From NCBI GenBank assembly GCA_038093515.1, contig JBBPSI010000044.1, forward strand, positions 91,068-155,067: a DNA stretch of 64,000 nt, written 5' to 3'. Under the pieces are notes generated by a model. That model had not been told where the DNA came from and ran no database searches. It saw only the letters and a list, made by a program, of their open reading frames with translations. The translations under genes were made by a program, and so were the position numbers. This DNA comes from Butyriboletus loyo (lineage: Eukaryota; Basidiomycota; Agaricomycetes; Boletales; Boletaceae). Shown piece after piece: positions 36,501-47,874 of the stretch. The stretch's first letter is position 1, and the number at the start of each line of letters is the position of its first letter.

Positions 36501-37934
36501 CGATCCGTAGGAAAAAAAAACCTTGACGAACTACATTTTTACGTTCTAAACAGACTCGGTGAGAAAGAAGACGATATGAGAGATAAACTCGGTCCTTCCA
36601 TCTCGTATCTGCAGAAGCTAGGTCCGGAATACTTGGACCAGATCTTCGAGTCTGCACGCTGGGTGTTTGAACAGGATCGGGAAATGGCCTTCGAGGTTGG
36701 TCGTGACACCGCTCTCTTTCTCAGTGATAGTAAAATTGATGGCACATGTTTTATATTAGATCTTTACTTCGGACGATGTTGAGCTTTCTCATGGGGCGGT
36801 TACAGACTACCTCGAAAAGTTTGACCCCCAAATAGCAACGCGATATCTCGAGTATCTCATCTCCGAGAAAGAGGAGAAGAGCTCTGGCTTTCATGATCGA
36901 TTGTCTGAGCTGTATCTTGGGATTACGATGACTGCGAAGAGGAGGGGGGAAGAGGGTGAGTTATTATTTTTTGGGTGTATTGCAATTCGAGGACCGATGC
37001 CGTGTTCTTGGGGATAGACAAACGTGCGGAGGTGTATGCGAAGCTTTTGAAGTTTATTGACACGACGGAGCATTACCGGCCTGATCGATTGTATGGACTA
37101 CTCTCAGAAGGTGGGCAGTGTTCCCTGCGAGTCCTCGTGTAACCTAACCATTCCATTCTAGACCTCTACGAAGCACGTGCGATCTTGTTGGGTCGCATGG
37201 GTAGACATGAACATGCGCTTGAGCTGTACGTTTACAAACTAGGAGACTTTGCCAAGGCTGAAGAGTAAGATCCCTTCAACTCGACCTGCTTCTTGGCCAT
37301 CTTACCTTGAATCACTTGCAGACATTGCAAACGGATGTCGAGCCCCGCTTCGACACCCGCCCCGCTCTTCCTCACCCTCCTTAAACTGTACCTCCGACCG
37401 ACCGTTCATAACCCACCTAACTTGCTCTCCCCTGCTCTGTCCCTCATCGCGCGATACAGTGCCCGCCTCGATCCGATTGAGACTCTTCAACTTCTCCCAC
37501 CGCTCGTGAACGCCTACGACGTGAGACCGTTTTTAGTACAATCGTTACGTGCACCCGTATTCGACAATTGCGTCGTACGAGAGGTGAGCTTGGCGAGGCA
37601 AGAAGACGTGGAGAGACGGTTGATGAAACTCGAGTCGAGGCGGGTAAAGGTGACGGACAGTCGAATGTACGTTGGGGTTCTTGGCGGCATGCTGATGCCC
37701 GGCCACCTTGATGCTTACCTTTCCACCGTTTAGATGCCCGCAGTGTCACAAACGGTTGGGGAATAGCGTTATTGCAGTGCATGAGCCACGGTGAGTAACT
37801 CTCCTCTTGCCCATTCTTTTGTTTGTCTTTCTTTAGGGTTATAGCTGATGGGGTGTGGTAACAGGGGTGAAGTAACACACTACCAGTGTCGCGAAGCATT
37901 CTCTAAGAAGCTCAACGCTGTACGACAGGGCTGA
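33590..37934 (+). CDS. VPS39: Vps39/Vam6, HOPS tethering subunit
   Basis: 1095-residue vacuolar fusion tether that binds Rab7/Ypt7 in the HOPS complex. Exons: 33590..33662, 33723..33794, 33854..33967, 34026..34303, 34399..34681, 34735..34812, 34877..35854, 35944..36278, 36407..36477, 36554..36695, 36760..36955, 37018..37110, 37162..37264, 37322..37666, 37734..37790, 37865..37934; all phases close. The N-terminal CNH beta-propeller includes LYIGTTTGNIHIYNL, AKSALSFAVYSSV and VVGCRRKVVVYSWKDG. The middle has clathrin-type helices and a Vps39 domain (EKHAELIFLYNGRKMHAKAL; DLYEARAILLGRMGRHEHAL). The C-terminus has a zinc-binding motif (CPQCHKRLGNS then YQC). A Ser/Lys-rich insert lies near the end of exon 7. 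Confidence 0.95.
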
Positions 37935-40143
37935 GAACCGGTGATTCGAGAAGTTGGGGGTTTGATGGCGTCTGTGTGGCATACCGGTGGCCCCTAGCGT
38001 TGTTAGTTTGTAACGGAACACGGCGAGATGCATTTTATGTGGGTTGTCCACGGCGGATGGAAAAGATCAGGCCGACGTAGTTAATGGTAGACTCGATGGG
38101 CTGTGTCGACGGAAGAGAGAATGGAACCTCAGGCTGGGGGTGGAGTCATTGACACTTCGAGGCGTCCAGAATCGATTGAACGAGTAAAATGAACCACTAC
38201 AATTGCCGGTTGAGAGACCTAGTTTAGAGCCTGATCGTCCGAGCTGATGTCGATATCAGCGAGCAAAACTTTTCGGCTACTACTAGCCGATCGGAACCCG
38301 GTCAAATTGATTCTGACTCGTTCAAATGTCGTGGTTGCTCTGTACTTGGAGATATAAAAGCGACCCGTCAAATGGCATGATGCAACGGCTTGACAAGCAT
38401 CATTGCTCCTCGAGAGTCTCCCAGATCGCTTCGACGCCGCTACTCATCAAGAGCTCGACAAACAGATAGAGAGAGACCTCGAAGATAATTTGGATGGTGT
38501 CTCCGATCTGAATTTCGTTCTTTAATATTTCAATCCGGCTCCTTTGGGCTCTCGTCGAATGCTCTAAGTTAACAGTGACCTGGACACAAGCCTGTACCTT
38601 GGTCTCTGGCAGACAAAAGCACCGAACCGCTCAAGACCCATGAAGAGTTACAGGGACATGCTCAGTTCTGCTTGAAAGTGCCACAAATCATTCCGCGACA
38701 TTCCGAAAACCTCGGCGCGTCACGGTGTCCAATATCTGTGGAATATTTGTTGACGATTTATCGGTCATTCCGCATTGCAGCTATGGTATCCTCAAAGCAC
38801 CGGTACCGGAACGGGAATCGTCAGTACTACCTATGATACAGACCATACTTACCATCGACTAGTCCGACATTGTTAGTTCGCGCGTTACCATCTCACACAG
38901 CATGGACCAACGTCCTCGGATAGATATTTCTCTAGAAAGCTTTAGGGGGTAGATTTCACCGGTCTAGAAGCTGTTCAGGAAGAATAGGGGCCATCCTGAG
39001 GCGGTACTATTTATCATAGGCAGGCCAAGTTCCATCGTTCAGAATTCGGTGAACCGGCAAGTCAGGTGCTAACCAAGGTAAACACCGACCGTGCCGTCCG
39101 TTTCGCAACCATATGTTGCTGGCTGAATCGATTCTCGGTTGAGAAAGACCGAGGATGTGATAGTAATCTACATCCATGAACTTGCGTTCGGAGGAATAGG
39201 ATGTTGTGCCGTTTCCCGGACCCTGCCCTGCGCATGATTCAATTCTATCGCACCTCTCGACTACTAATTTCTTGCGTATGTGCTAAGCGTTCCTCACTGC
39301 TACTTGCTGCGCTGGGGGCAATATCTCTCGAACGTCAAGGTAGACATCATGCATTGACTTCTAGGTCCAACCTGGAATCACCCAAGGCTGGCATTGTGCT
39401 GCCAACAGCCTTTCTTGGGTGGAAACTGTAGCTATAGTAGGTTTTTAGGATTTGCTCGTGCCACCTATGTCGATCCGACTTGGAGTGAGGCACTATTTAT
39501 GGGCCTTACAAGAGGTCGTTAGCTCCTCCCGTTCGTAAGTGAAATTTAAGAATGAGATGGTAGGCCAGCCCCATGATTCCCATCCTTGTCTCGACGTCGC
39601 CGGAATTTGGCACTCGCATCAGTGGCGCGCCAGGGCAACCGTGCCTAAAGTTGAATGGAGACTCGCCCTCACGAGCTTAAGACGCATACGTCTACTCTTT
39701 CCGTGGATTGCATACAACCACATTCACGCTATTAGTCGCCTGAAAGAATGCGAAAAACAGTTTGTATGAGCAATGTTCCAAGCATCGTCACGTTTAACAC
39801 CCACCCCACCAGCTAAACACGAACTTTGCCCATGGCAACTCTGAATAATATAGCGACCCTTGGCGAACAATTGTCCATCGCGAATGCAATTATTTTTTCC
39901 GCACAAACAACACACCATCAAATTAGAGAGCCACGGGAAGTACAAGAAGTGTATGCAGTCCAAGTCGTTGTGGGAAAACGGTCCAAGCTGGTCCGAACAA
40001 GTTGATATTAAGCACCATAGACCCTAGATAAGGCTGCGCCCTGCTCACCTGCTGATATACCTTGGCACTCGTCGGATGTTCAAATAAAATGACCTATTAA
40101 TTTTACAATAATGAGACGAGACAGTGACACGTCCATGCGTGTG
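37935..40143. other. 2.2-kb gap without recognisable gene
   Basis: Between VPS39 and a convergent hypothetical gene. A TATA-like element (TATAAAAG, 38353) is followed by a short frame reading LPDRFDAATHQELDKQIERD, which may be a relic or chance. No domain, RNA gene or repeat array was recognised. Confidence 0.4.
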
Positions 40144-41114
40144 TTATTCCCCCGACGAAGGAGGGAACCACTGCTCGAGTTGCCGAACCATATACTCAAC
40201 CTTACTCATATAAATCTCGACATTCCGTGCCATCACTGAGGGTTTAGACGGCTGCGGAAACGTAGCACGAAAGTCTTCTGCAAAGATCTCGTCCGTGTCC
40301 TCTTGAGATGGCCTTATGTGAGAGAACCGAACTTGAGAAAGGCCACTGAAACAGGAGTTGAGATGCATACCCCACGTCTCGACATGTCTCCTCTCGCTTG
40401 GTCTCCCAGTCTATGACCAGGTTCATCCATTCCCGGAATTCCACTCTGAGTCGTCCAAAATTCTCTTTCTCTTCCTCGGAGAGATCATCGTGGAAGAGTA
40501 ATTCGGAAGGCCCGTCGACGCCCTGTATCGACCCTGGGAAAAAATCGTTGAGTCTTTTCGCTAGCAGACACGATTCAGGTGCTGTCCACAAGTAATGAAT
40601 GTACTATGGCACGAAGCCACAACGTCCGTTCTGTCAACAACGTATCCGCACAATTAGATGCAGTGGGACAACTTACGAGTTGGATGAGGCGTCGCACTAG
40701 CACGATGTACTCCCACCGTTGTGCGCCCGTTTTGTTCAAGAAATGCTTAAGCGCGCGTACTTCATTCGCTGCGAGTAATCTCACGTCCTCCTCGCGACCG
40801 CATGTCTTTTCGCCTTCATAGTACTTTTGCCATTCGAGGGCTTCGTCGGATTTGAGAATGGCGAGGCGGCGGAAAGTCTCGATAACAGCAAGGAGGTTGA
40901 GCAAATCAGGGATTTGTCCAATAATGAAGGATGGCGAAAGTATGTTGCGCGCGGCGTAAAAGACGAGGGAGGGCGGAAGCGTGGAAGAGGCGTCTGATGA
41001 GGAGAGCGTGTCTACATGATCTGAGTGAGTGGTGGTCAACGTCGAGAGCGGGTAGTGGTGGTGGGTGGACGAAACCGTATATTTCTCGGTGGCCATTGTC
41101 GTTGTACGGTTCAT
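40144..41114 (-). CDS. Hypothetical protein
   Basis: 279 residues. Exons (minus): 41114..40677, 40603..40371, 40312..40144. Splicing is consistent in phase. I do not recognise a family. The N-terminus is Thr/Ser/His-rich. A mainly helical region follows with a moderately hydrophobic stretch (SLVFYAARNILSPSFIIGQI, then LLNLLAVIETFRRLAIL), and later acidic helices (DDLSEEEKENFGRL; EFREWMNLVIDWETK) and a Trp-Phe-Pro end. An alternative start at 41096 removes six residues. The coding look (long helices, no low-complexity antisense pattern) supports a real gene. Confidence 0.68.
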
Positions 41115-41216
41115 TGAAGTTGATGGACGATATCAGTTCCTTGAGCTTGTTCATTCCACCCTCAGGGTTTTATCCGGGTTTGACAGTCCGAGACGGGTGG
41201 GGTTCTGAACAACAAC

Positions 41217-42165
41217 CTAGCCGATCAACATCCTACGAGGTACTTGAAGCTCACTACAACCAGTGACGGTAGATGTGTAGTGATCCACATTCACACTGGA
41301 TGGTTCAAGCTCAGCCACACGTGATGCTAATTCAATACAACCACCGGTCGCTCCCGAATACGAAGCCCCTCTCACAAGGTTCGTCGTCGCTTCTGCTAAC
41401 CTGTTTCCGTCGGCTGGGAACTCGAATGAAGTCCTTCCATCGGATCGTCCGTCAAACGCCCGATTCCAGCACGATATCCACGTTAGACCCTCGCAAATAT
41501 GCCTTCGGAGCATCGAATACCGTTGGGTTATTCCCGCCCGTTGGCGTTGGCGTCGGCAGCTGCAGCCGTTGGTACTGTTCATGACTCGGATGGCATACCA
41601 AACGCTTGTGTCGATACTCATACTGAAACCTACGATCTCACTCACGAGTCCTGGATCGAGTGCGTATTGTAAGCATGGGAAGTGGCTGAAAGTGTGATTC
41701 AGGATAGTAACTTCGCAGCTGACTCGATCGATGCTCCCTCTGACTAGTACTCGCTGTTTAGTATTATCCCGATCCAGCATCGATTTCTTTACTCTCGCTT
41801 CGAGCCCTTCCGTTGGCTGCGAATCTCAGCGTAGATAAAGCTACCCTATCATCCCGTCGGCTCGTGTGCTTCTTCTTCGGATTGACACGCTACTCATGCT
41901 ACTTACCCCGCAGGCCTGCATGCTTTCTGAGGCCCCCGTTGGCGTTGGCGACGGAAAGGTATATCCGTTTCCACCGGCATCCACAACAGGCGAGCAGACG
42001 TGTGAAGCACGGATGTCGATCGTGAAAACGGACATGTGATTAGCGTCTTCGAGTTCACTGTTACACCGTCACACGGAAGGCAGCATATCAAGCCCACCAA
42101 GCACTGATCAGCGTTGATCCATGTGCGGCGGTACCAGCCCGGACCATCGCCCACAGGTGACAAGA
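41217..42165 (-). other. Unresolved coding-like region
   Basis: Several minus-strand pieces look protein-like but could not be joined with confidence. They are SVFTIDIRASHVCSPVVDAG then PSPTPTG (about 42035-41930); VTILNHTFSHFPCLQYALDPG and VGFSMSIDTSVWYAIRVMN (41711-41583); PTPTPTGGNNPTVFDAPKAY (about 41560-41500); and TSFEFPADGNRLAEATTNLV (about 41430-41370). The frame changes between pieces near an intron-like Ala/Asn-Pro/Thr stretch. It may be an intron-containing gene for a secreted protein, or a decaying one. Confidence 0.35.
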
Positions 42166-43009
42166 TTCATCGTATCTTGCGCAAAATACCATTGCCACCA
42201 CCTTTTTTCTGAATCATCGCAACGCCATTGGAGCTATCTCATTGGATCGCGGTCGCCCATTGGTACTATTTTTGGAAGGGTTATTTATTGATCCCATCTC
42301 GAGGCCATCCCTCGGAACCGACGGAGTGTGGGATTCCATAGGGGCAAGCACGGGCCTTGTTTTGGGAGAAACATTACTAAGTCTTTGATCGGCTCTTGTC
42401 TTTCGACTTGAAAGCTCACTATATCCCCACCAATCTGTAGACTATGTTTCCTCATCGAGTGGTTGAATCATTTGCGTTTGACGCACGCTAACACACACCC
42501 GGTACTACTGATTTCCCTTATCGTTAGACATTCCATGCAACTCACAACAATTGGACCAAAAAAATACCAACTTCGTCAGAATATACTTTTGCTCACAAGC
42601 GGAGCAAGGCGAGTCTAGCTTCAAGACTCTGCAAACTATTTCTCAGAGGATCAGATAAAAGACATTGTGTTCAGTAACTTCTCGACTTGCCAAGACCCGA
42701 GTGGAATCGTGTCGTTACTCGGATGGAAACAGGTGTCGAAAGTCATTTATTCCGGTTGACGGCGAAGCCTAATTATTACTGCAGCGTGTTGTATGGGATC
42801 GTTCTGCTTGGAGTTTCCTTATGAGTTATTATAGGTGGTGAACGACTCTGAGATTGCTGAAATGAGCTACTTGCAATGGATAGCTTGCAATGGATAGTGA
42901 GCTGGCAAAGAACTTGAACTACTATATCATGCAGCTTCAAAACCAGGGTCAGGTCGGTATTATGTTCGGATGCTGTCAGTTACTTAGTAGTACTTCGGTT
43001 AGTAACTTC
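42166..43009. other. Intergenic gap
   Basis: About 0.8 kb left of the duplicated carboxylesterase block. Nothing recognised. Confidence 0.4.
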
Positions 43010-45815
43010 AGCCTACCGCTATAAGCGGGCCAAGTGCCCGAGTCGTAGTATGAGCTAACCTTTATCCACTACCAGCCCGACACACCGACCTGGGACGCGA
43101 CGAATCGTTGGCGAGCGAGACACTAGCCTAGTATGTTTGTGCGACGTGCTCTATTGTTGGCAGCATGCCTTTTCGGAGCTACCTCCTATGAAATAGTACT
43201 AGTCGCCTCGTCCCTCGACGTCAACCTGACTAGTGGAACATTCTGTGGTATCGCCAACACAAATGGAACTAACGCTTGGCTTGGAATACCTTTCGCTCAA
43301 CCTCCTGTCGGACCCCTCCGATTCAAAGCACCTATGCCGATAACTCAGCCATTACGAGACATTCAAAATGCTTCGCAATTCGGGGATGCTTGTCCCCAGC
43401 CGCCGTCACTGAGCCTCGGCGCTAACATGAGTGAAAACTGCTTGTTCTTGAATGTATGTTCTATCGTTCTCGAACGTCCTATTGTAACATGTAAAACGTT
43501 TCATAGGTATGGCAACCAACAGTAACTTTGGCAGCCGCACAACTCCCCGTGATGGTTTGGTTCTATGTATGTCTATTCTTAACTTTACTGAATTTTCCTT
43601 ACGAATCTGGGGTAGGGAGGAGCGTATAATATCGGGTTAGCCTCTACTAGGTGTGTCTAAATGTTTTCGCTAATTGGTTCCGTGAATAGTGCAGCCTCCA
43701 ATCCCGCATACAATCCCGCTAGTGAGTTTCTTCTTTGCTCTCAACCATAAGACTCCTCCATCTACTCCAGGGATAATCCAATTAAGCGTGACGATCGGGA
43801 AACCAATCATTTTCGTTTCTGTGTGAGTTTCGAAGCCAATTTTCTGTACTGCCATGTACCCATCCATGCAGGAATTACCGGTCGAATACATTTGGTTTTG
43901 TGAGCAGTCAACAACATGGAAATGCCGGAGAATTGATAATTATCAACAGTTGGCGAGCGCCGACGTTCCCCCTGAGGATCTCAATGCAGGTCTTTTGGAC
44001 CAGAAGGCAGCACTTATATTCATACAAGAGAACATCATGCACTTTGGTGGTGATCCATCCAAGGTATGGATTATTTTCCTCTGTCATCTACGGCGTGCTG
44101 AACGTCCGATCAAGGTCACAATCTGGGGTCAGGTGGCTACTTTTCATTATCAATTTCGTACCTATCCAATATGACGCCTCCTAGTCTGCTGGTGCTGGTA
44201 GCGTCGAAGCACAAATGCTGTATGCGACCGGGCCTGCCTTGTTTCGTGCCGCAATTGCAGATTCATCTACAGGACCATTGTAAGTCGATTGTGAAAGAGG
44301 TCACAGAGATCTGTTTACTTAGTCAATCTCATCGTCAGCAAAAATGCGCCGTACGCTTGGCAGTATGACAAACCGGGGATGCCATACTCCCGTTTACTGG
44401 TTGCAACGGGGTGTGCAGCGGGATACGGTTCAATCCAGTGCTTGCAACAGGTTCCGTATGAGGTACAGTCTTTTCCGAGTTCGTGGGTGAGTTATTATGA
44501 CTAAATCCGTGGAAGACCCTCTTGAACATCACCAATGCGATGATTGAGTCAACCCTCAATGGGCAATTGTGGGAACCTGCAATTGGCCCTGTCGGCAGCT
44601 TTGCCCCAGAAAGACCCTCGCAGAGAATTCTGAGCGGAAACTATCTCCATGTGCCCTATCTTGGAGGGACCAACGTATGTTCTTGTCAATTGGGTACGAT
44701 GCTCTGACCTGACATACCACCGTCACAAAGTTGAATGAAGGAACGCTCTATAGCCAGGCACTTTATAATCTGAGCTTACCACCCTCTGAGCAGACGACTG
44801 CTTTCAACAGCTGGATGTACAAGTTGGTTGTGGATAACTCAACTCTAGCACTGGACATCATCGCTGGCATTGACAACGTCTATCCTGTGAATGACAGCAC
44901 ATACGGTGGGCCATGGCACACTGGGGACATGCTTTACGACAGAGCGGAATCATGGTACACAGACAACATGTATCTCGCACCGAGACGTTTCTTCTACGAG
45001 CACGGTGCATCGCTGCAGCCGATGTGGGGATATTATTTCACCGAGTTTATCCCGGGAACTTCACCTGCTCTTGGTGGTGAGTTGATGCGAATCGAGCGTG
45101 CCATTGATTGCTGAGTTCTCTGAACAAATGACAGTATACCATACGTCCGAGCTGTTGTTTATCTTTGGGTCGGTCATTGATTCCATGGAAGCTGATTTTG
45201 CGGATCAGATGACAGAATACTGGATCAACTTTGTCCATGATATGAATCCGGGTCGTATGTTCATCTGTCCCATATCACACCTTTGAAAATGTGATTCACA
45301 TTGAAAATTTCTTTTTAGCAAATTGGCCACAGTATAATACGACCTCCAGATATGTGATGCAGTTGATGCGGAACAACATCACGCTCATTCCTGATAGTAA
45401 GTCATGCTTTATAGTGTCGTCGCGATCAAGGCAGACTGATTGGGTTATTGTGCAGACTTTAGCATCGTCAGAACTGACTACCTTAATTCGCCTGCTGTCC
45501 ATGCCGCGTTCGAGAAATGATCAAACATATGGATTCACGGTGTCTTTCATGTCTTGCACTACCTTTGATCGACGACGACGTTTGTCGCGCTTTCGGCTTT
45601 ACGCCTCTCCTTTGAACATCTCTGCTGAGCGATCATTCCTGTATATCATGAACGACATTGGTCACCATATATAAGTATATATTACTTAGCCGCTGTGCAT
45701 CACACGTTGTTCGTCGGACTTGTCCCAGCGCAGTTGAGATTTCTGCTGTGAAACAGTTTGAACTATTCAAAGGTTAAGTGCTAAGCTTTCAAGGTTCTTT
45801 GATATGGGTGTGCTA
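43010..45815 (+). repeat. Segmental duplication, intact copy
   Basis: Partner of 6212-8320 in direct orientation. It includes about 120 bp of shared upstream DNA, the whole carboxylesterase gene and about 300 bp downstream (to AAGGTTCTTTGAT near 45800). Confidence 0.85.
43133..45520 (+). CDS. Secreted type-B carboxylesterase/lipase
   Basis: 548-residue alpha/beta-hydrolase, probably secreted: residues 1-19 form a signal peptide ([17 protein letters not shown]). Exons: 43133..43453, 43507..43566, 43616..43650, 43690..43721, 43771..43822, 43872..43899, 43950..44063, 44115..44132, 44185..44279, 44339..44462, 44516..44674, 44731..45076, 45135..45254, 45319..45396, 45456..45520; all phases close. 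Landmarks: [15 protein letters not shown], oxyanion loop [15 protein letters not shown], and the triad S221 (G-Q-S-A-G), E349 (LNEGT) and H464 (VYHTSEL). An 18-nt exon (VTIWGQ) sits directly before the Ser codon. Substrate unknown. A degraded duplicate lies at 6.3-8.1 kb. Confidence 0.92.
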
Positions 45816-46015
45816 TCCACTGCATCGGAGTTGCAAGTGAGGGTTTGGCTGGTCCAGGCGACGATATGCATCGTGAGCATATCAACTGTATACCATACTA
45901 CAGTAGACATCCTCATAATGCATGGAAAAGTCAGCAACAGTGAATATGCATCACGAGGGAGCTACACGATAGGATCGTACTTGGCTGTTGTTCTAGAGAA
46001 CTATGTAAAGGATCC

Positions 46016-46198
46016 ATGGGGAGCTCAAAATTGAGCAATATGCTTGCATATATTAATTCTCATCCCGACACCAGTCAAGCAAGCATTGTCCAACACTTCT
46101 GCTCCCTTCAGAAAGGGGCCCTCCTTTTCAACCAGTCAACGCTGTCACGGTTTCTCGGTGCTAAACAGACCTCATTACGCAGTTTTTTCAACTTGTAA
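46016..46198 (+). mobile_element. Remnant of pogo/Tigger-type DDE transposase N-terminus
   Basis: A 60-codon piece reads like the helix-turn-helix start of CENP-B/pogo-type transposases common in basidiomycetes (LAYINSHPDTSQASIVQHF, then GALLFNQSTLSRFL). No DDE catalytic part or terminal inverted repeats were seen, and the frame stops at 46198. It is an isolated scrap, about 200 bp right of the carboxylesterase duplication block. Confidence 0.6.
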
Positions 46199-47874
46199 TT
46201 CGGTGGTAGTGAGTACTCGTATCAATGTTTCACCCCAGTATGAGATCACCGTGGGGAAAACATGACTTTGCATATATATTCATGATAATGCGTCGGGAGT
46301 TTGGTGGTCCCGACGATGTGCATTATGAGGATGTCCACTGTAGGCTTACGCTTTTCGGAGGGTCACAATTCCTGGATGTTCTGGGAACGTCTGTGGTCTT
46401 TGATTCATTGCACTGGATGTTCCTGTACGCTTGCGCGCGCCGCCAGAGTATGTCCAAGAGCAAGGTGAAGATTACAACAGTTCAGTCGGGCTTTCGGAAA
46501 ACGGGAATTCATGATTCCTCTATCATGAAGGAGTAGGAGAAATGTGACGAAAGCAACCAGAAGTCGCCTTTTCTTATGGTGTAAGGATTCAAAGGGTATT
46601 TTAGGATCGGTGTATCTTGACTTGACGGACTGTTATCCGCCTGGATTGTTTATTCCTATAGCCATGAGGAGGATCGTCTCAAACGTATCGTCTCCCTTTT
46701 TCGTCGTTGTGCCTCGAGCACCCACACCTTCCATCAATTCTCTATCGGTTTGGGGGACATGCCATGTAATCGACTCTGGTCGACGATACGCAATAAAGAC
46801 GAATGTCCGATCTGCATCCTCGTCTGCTCCTCACTGTCTCCAATGTTCTGTGGTGTCTGGCTCGTCATCCGAGGGCGCGTTCTTGCTCTCGACAGGTCGA
46901 ACCCGGCGGTGCGCAAGGACAGCTGGAACGAGAACCAGAGACCGAAGACGGTCCAAAACGGTGCAAGACTGCGGATCCTATAGGAAATGACGATCTTGAC
47001 GGGCCCTGATGATGGTACGCAAGACGGTGAGGTAAGGTATATGAGCGTTCGGTGAGGCGGGCCGAGGAGCTCCGGAAAATACACCTGCGAATGTACAGCA
47101 TGGTGGGCGACGGGTGTCTCAGCGAGTCTGAATGAACGACGGTACTTGCGAGATCGCTGCAGATGATGTGTGTCAACCGACGGGAAGCAAAAGGGTGGAC
47201 AAAGCCGAATTCGCTGGCGATGGAGGTGGCGTGCCCGAGGACGCCCCATGCGAGCTGTCTCACGAAAATAACTCGGAGCGATTCCCCTCTTTCAAGGTAT
47301 TTATTCCGAGATTGCGCGCCACGAGGGGACAGACGGCCGATCACGAACCCGCCTGGTCTGACATCGCGCCGTATCATCCTTGCGACGCTTGCTGCTGCTA
47401 TGCCTGTCCCAGATGCTAGTCCGACAGCACCGATAGGCTCATGCGGGCGACAGAGGGCGGATCAAAATCAACTACATCGCCATCGGCGGGGTCAACGTAG
47501 ACACACAACGCGTACGCAGCTCCCCTGTACAGTGTACGTGCAGATTACGGGTTGGTCTGGTACTCGAAGGAAGAGGGGACCAAACCCTGCCTGCGATGCC
47601 GTATCGGGAGATCGCTTCTCGTTGCGCTTCTACGCCAAACGCATCTCCGACATCGTGTGGTTGGGTGTTTTATTTACGAAAAGGTCGATATTTGGAGTGA
47701 TGAAGAGACTCGGCGGAAAGTTTGGGTGGCAGCGGTCAACCATGTTGTCAAATTCGAAGAGAGAACAGCCGGAGGTGTTTGTGTACGGTTGTTAGAATTC
47801 AAAGGCTCCGATTTCCATATCGAGCTGCGACCTGCTACCAGCCAGCCAGTTCGATTGCTTGCAGCCGGTCAGCG
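46199..47874. other. 1.7-kb gap without confident gene
   Basis: Both strands have open stretches. The minus strand near 47101-46880 encodes an Arg/Ser-rich start (MLYIRRCIFRSSSARLTE) that resembles a mitochondrial presequence, followed in another frame by a hydrophobic piece (LAPFWTVFGLWFSFQL). I could not join them. The plus strand at 47552-47878 has an open frame without motif. The right end should hold the DENND6 promoter. Confidence 0.35.

Noticed and set aside
38395..38525. Short open frame after a TATA-like box (LPDRFDAATHQ...)
   Set aside because: Too short, no upstream start in frame and no splice partners; kept only as a note in the gap entry.
43010..45815. Idea that the esterase duplication is a terminal-repeat transposon
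   Set aside because: The repeated block is a complete gene with flanks; no transposase reading frame or inverted ends inside it.
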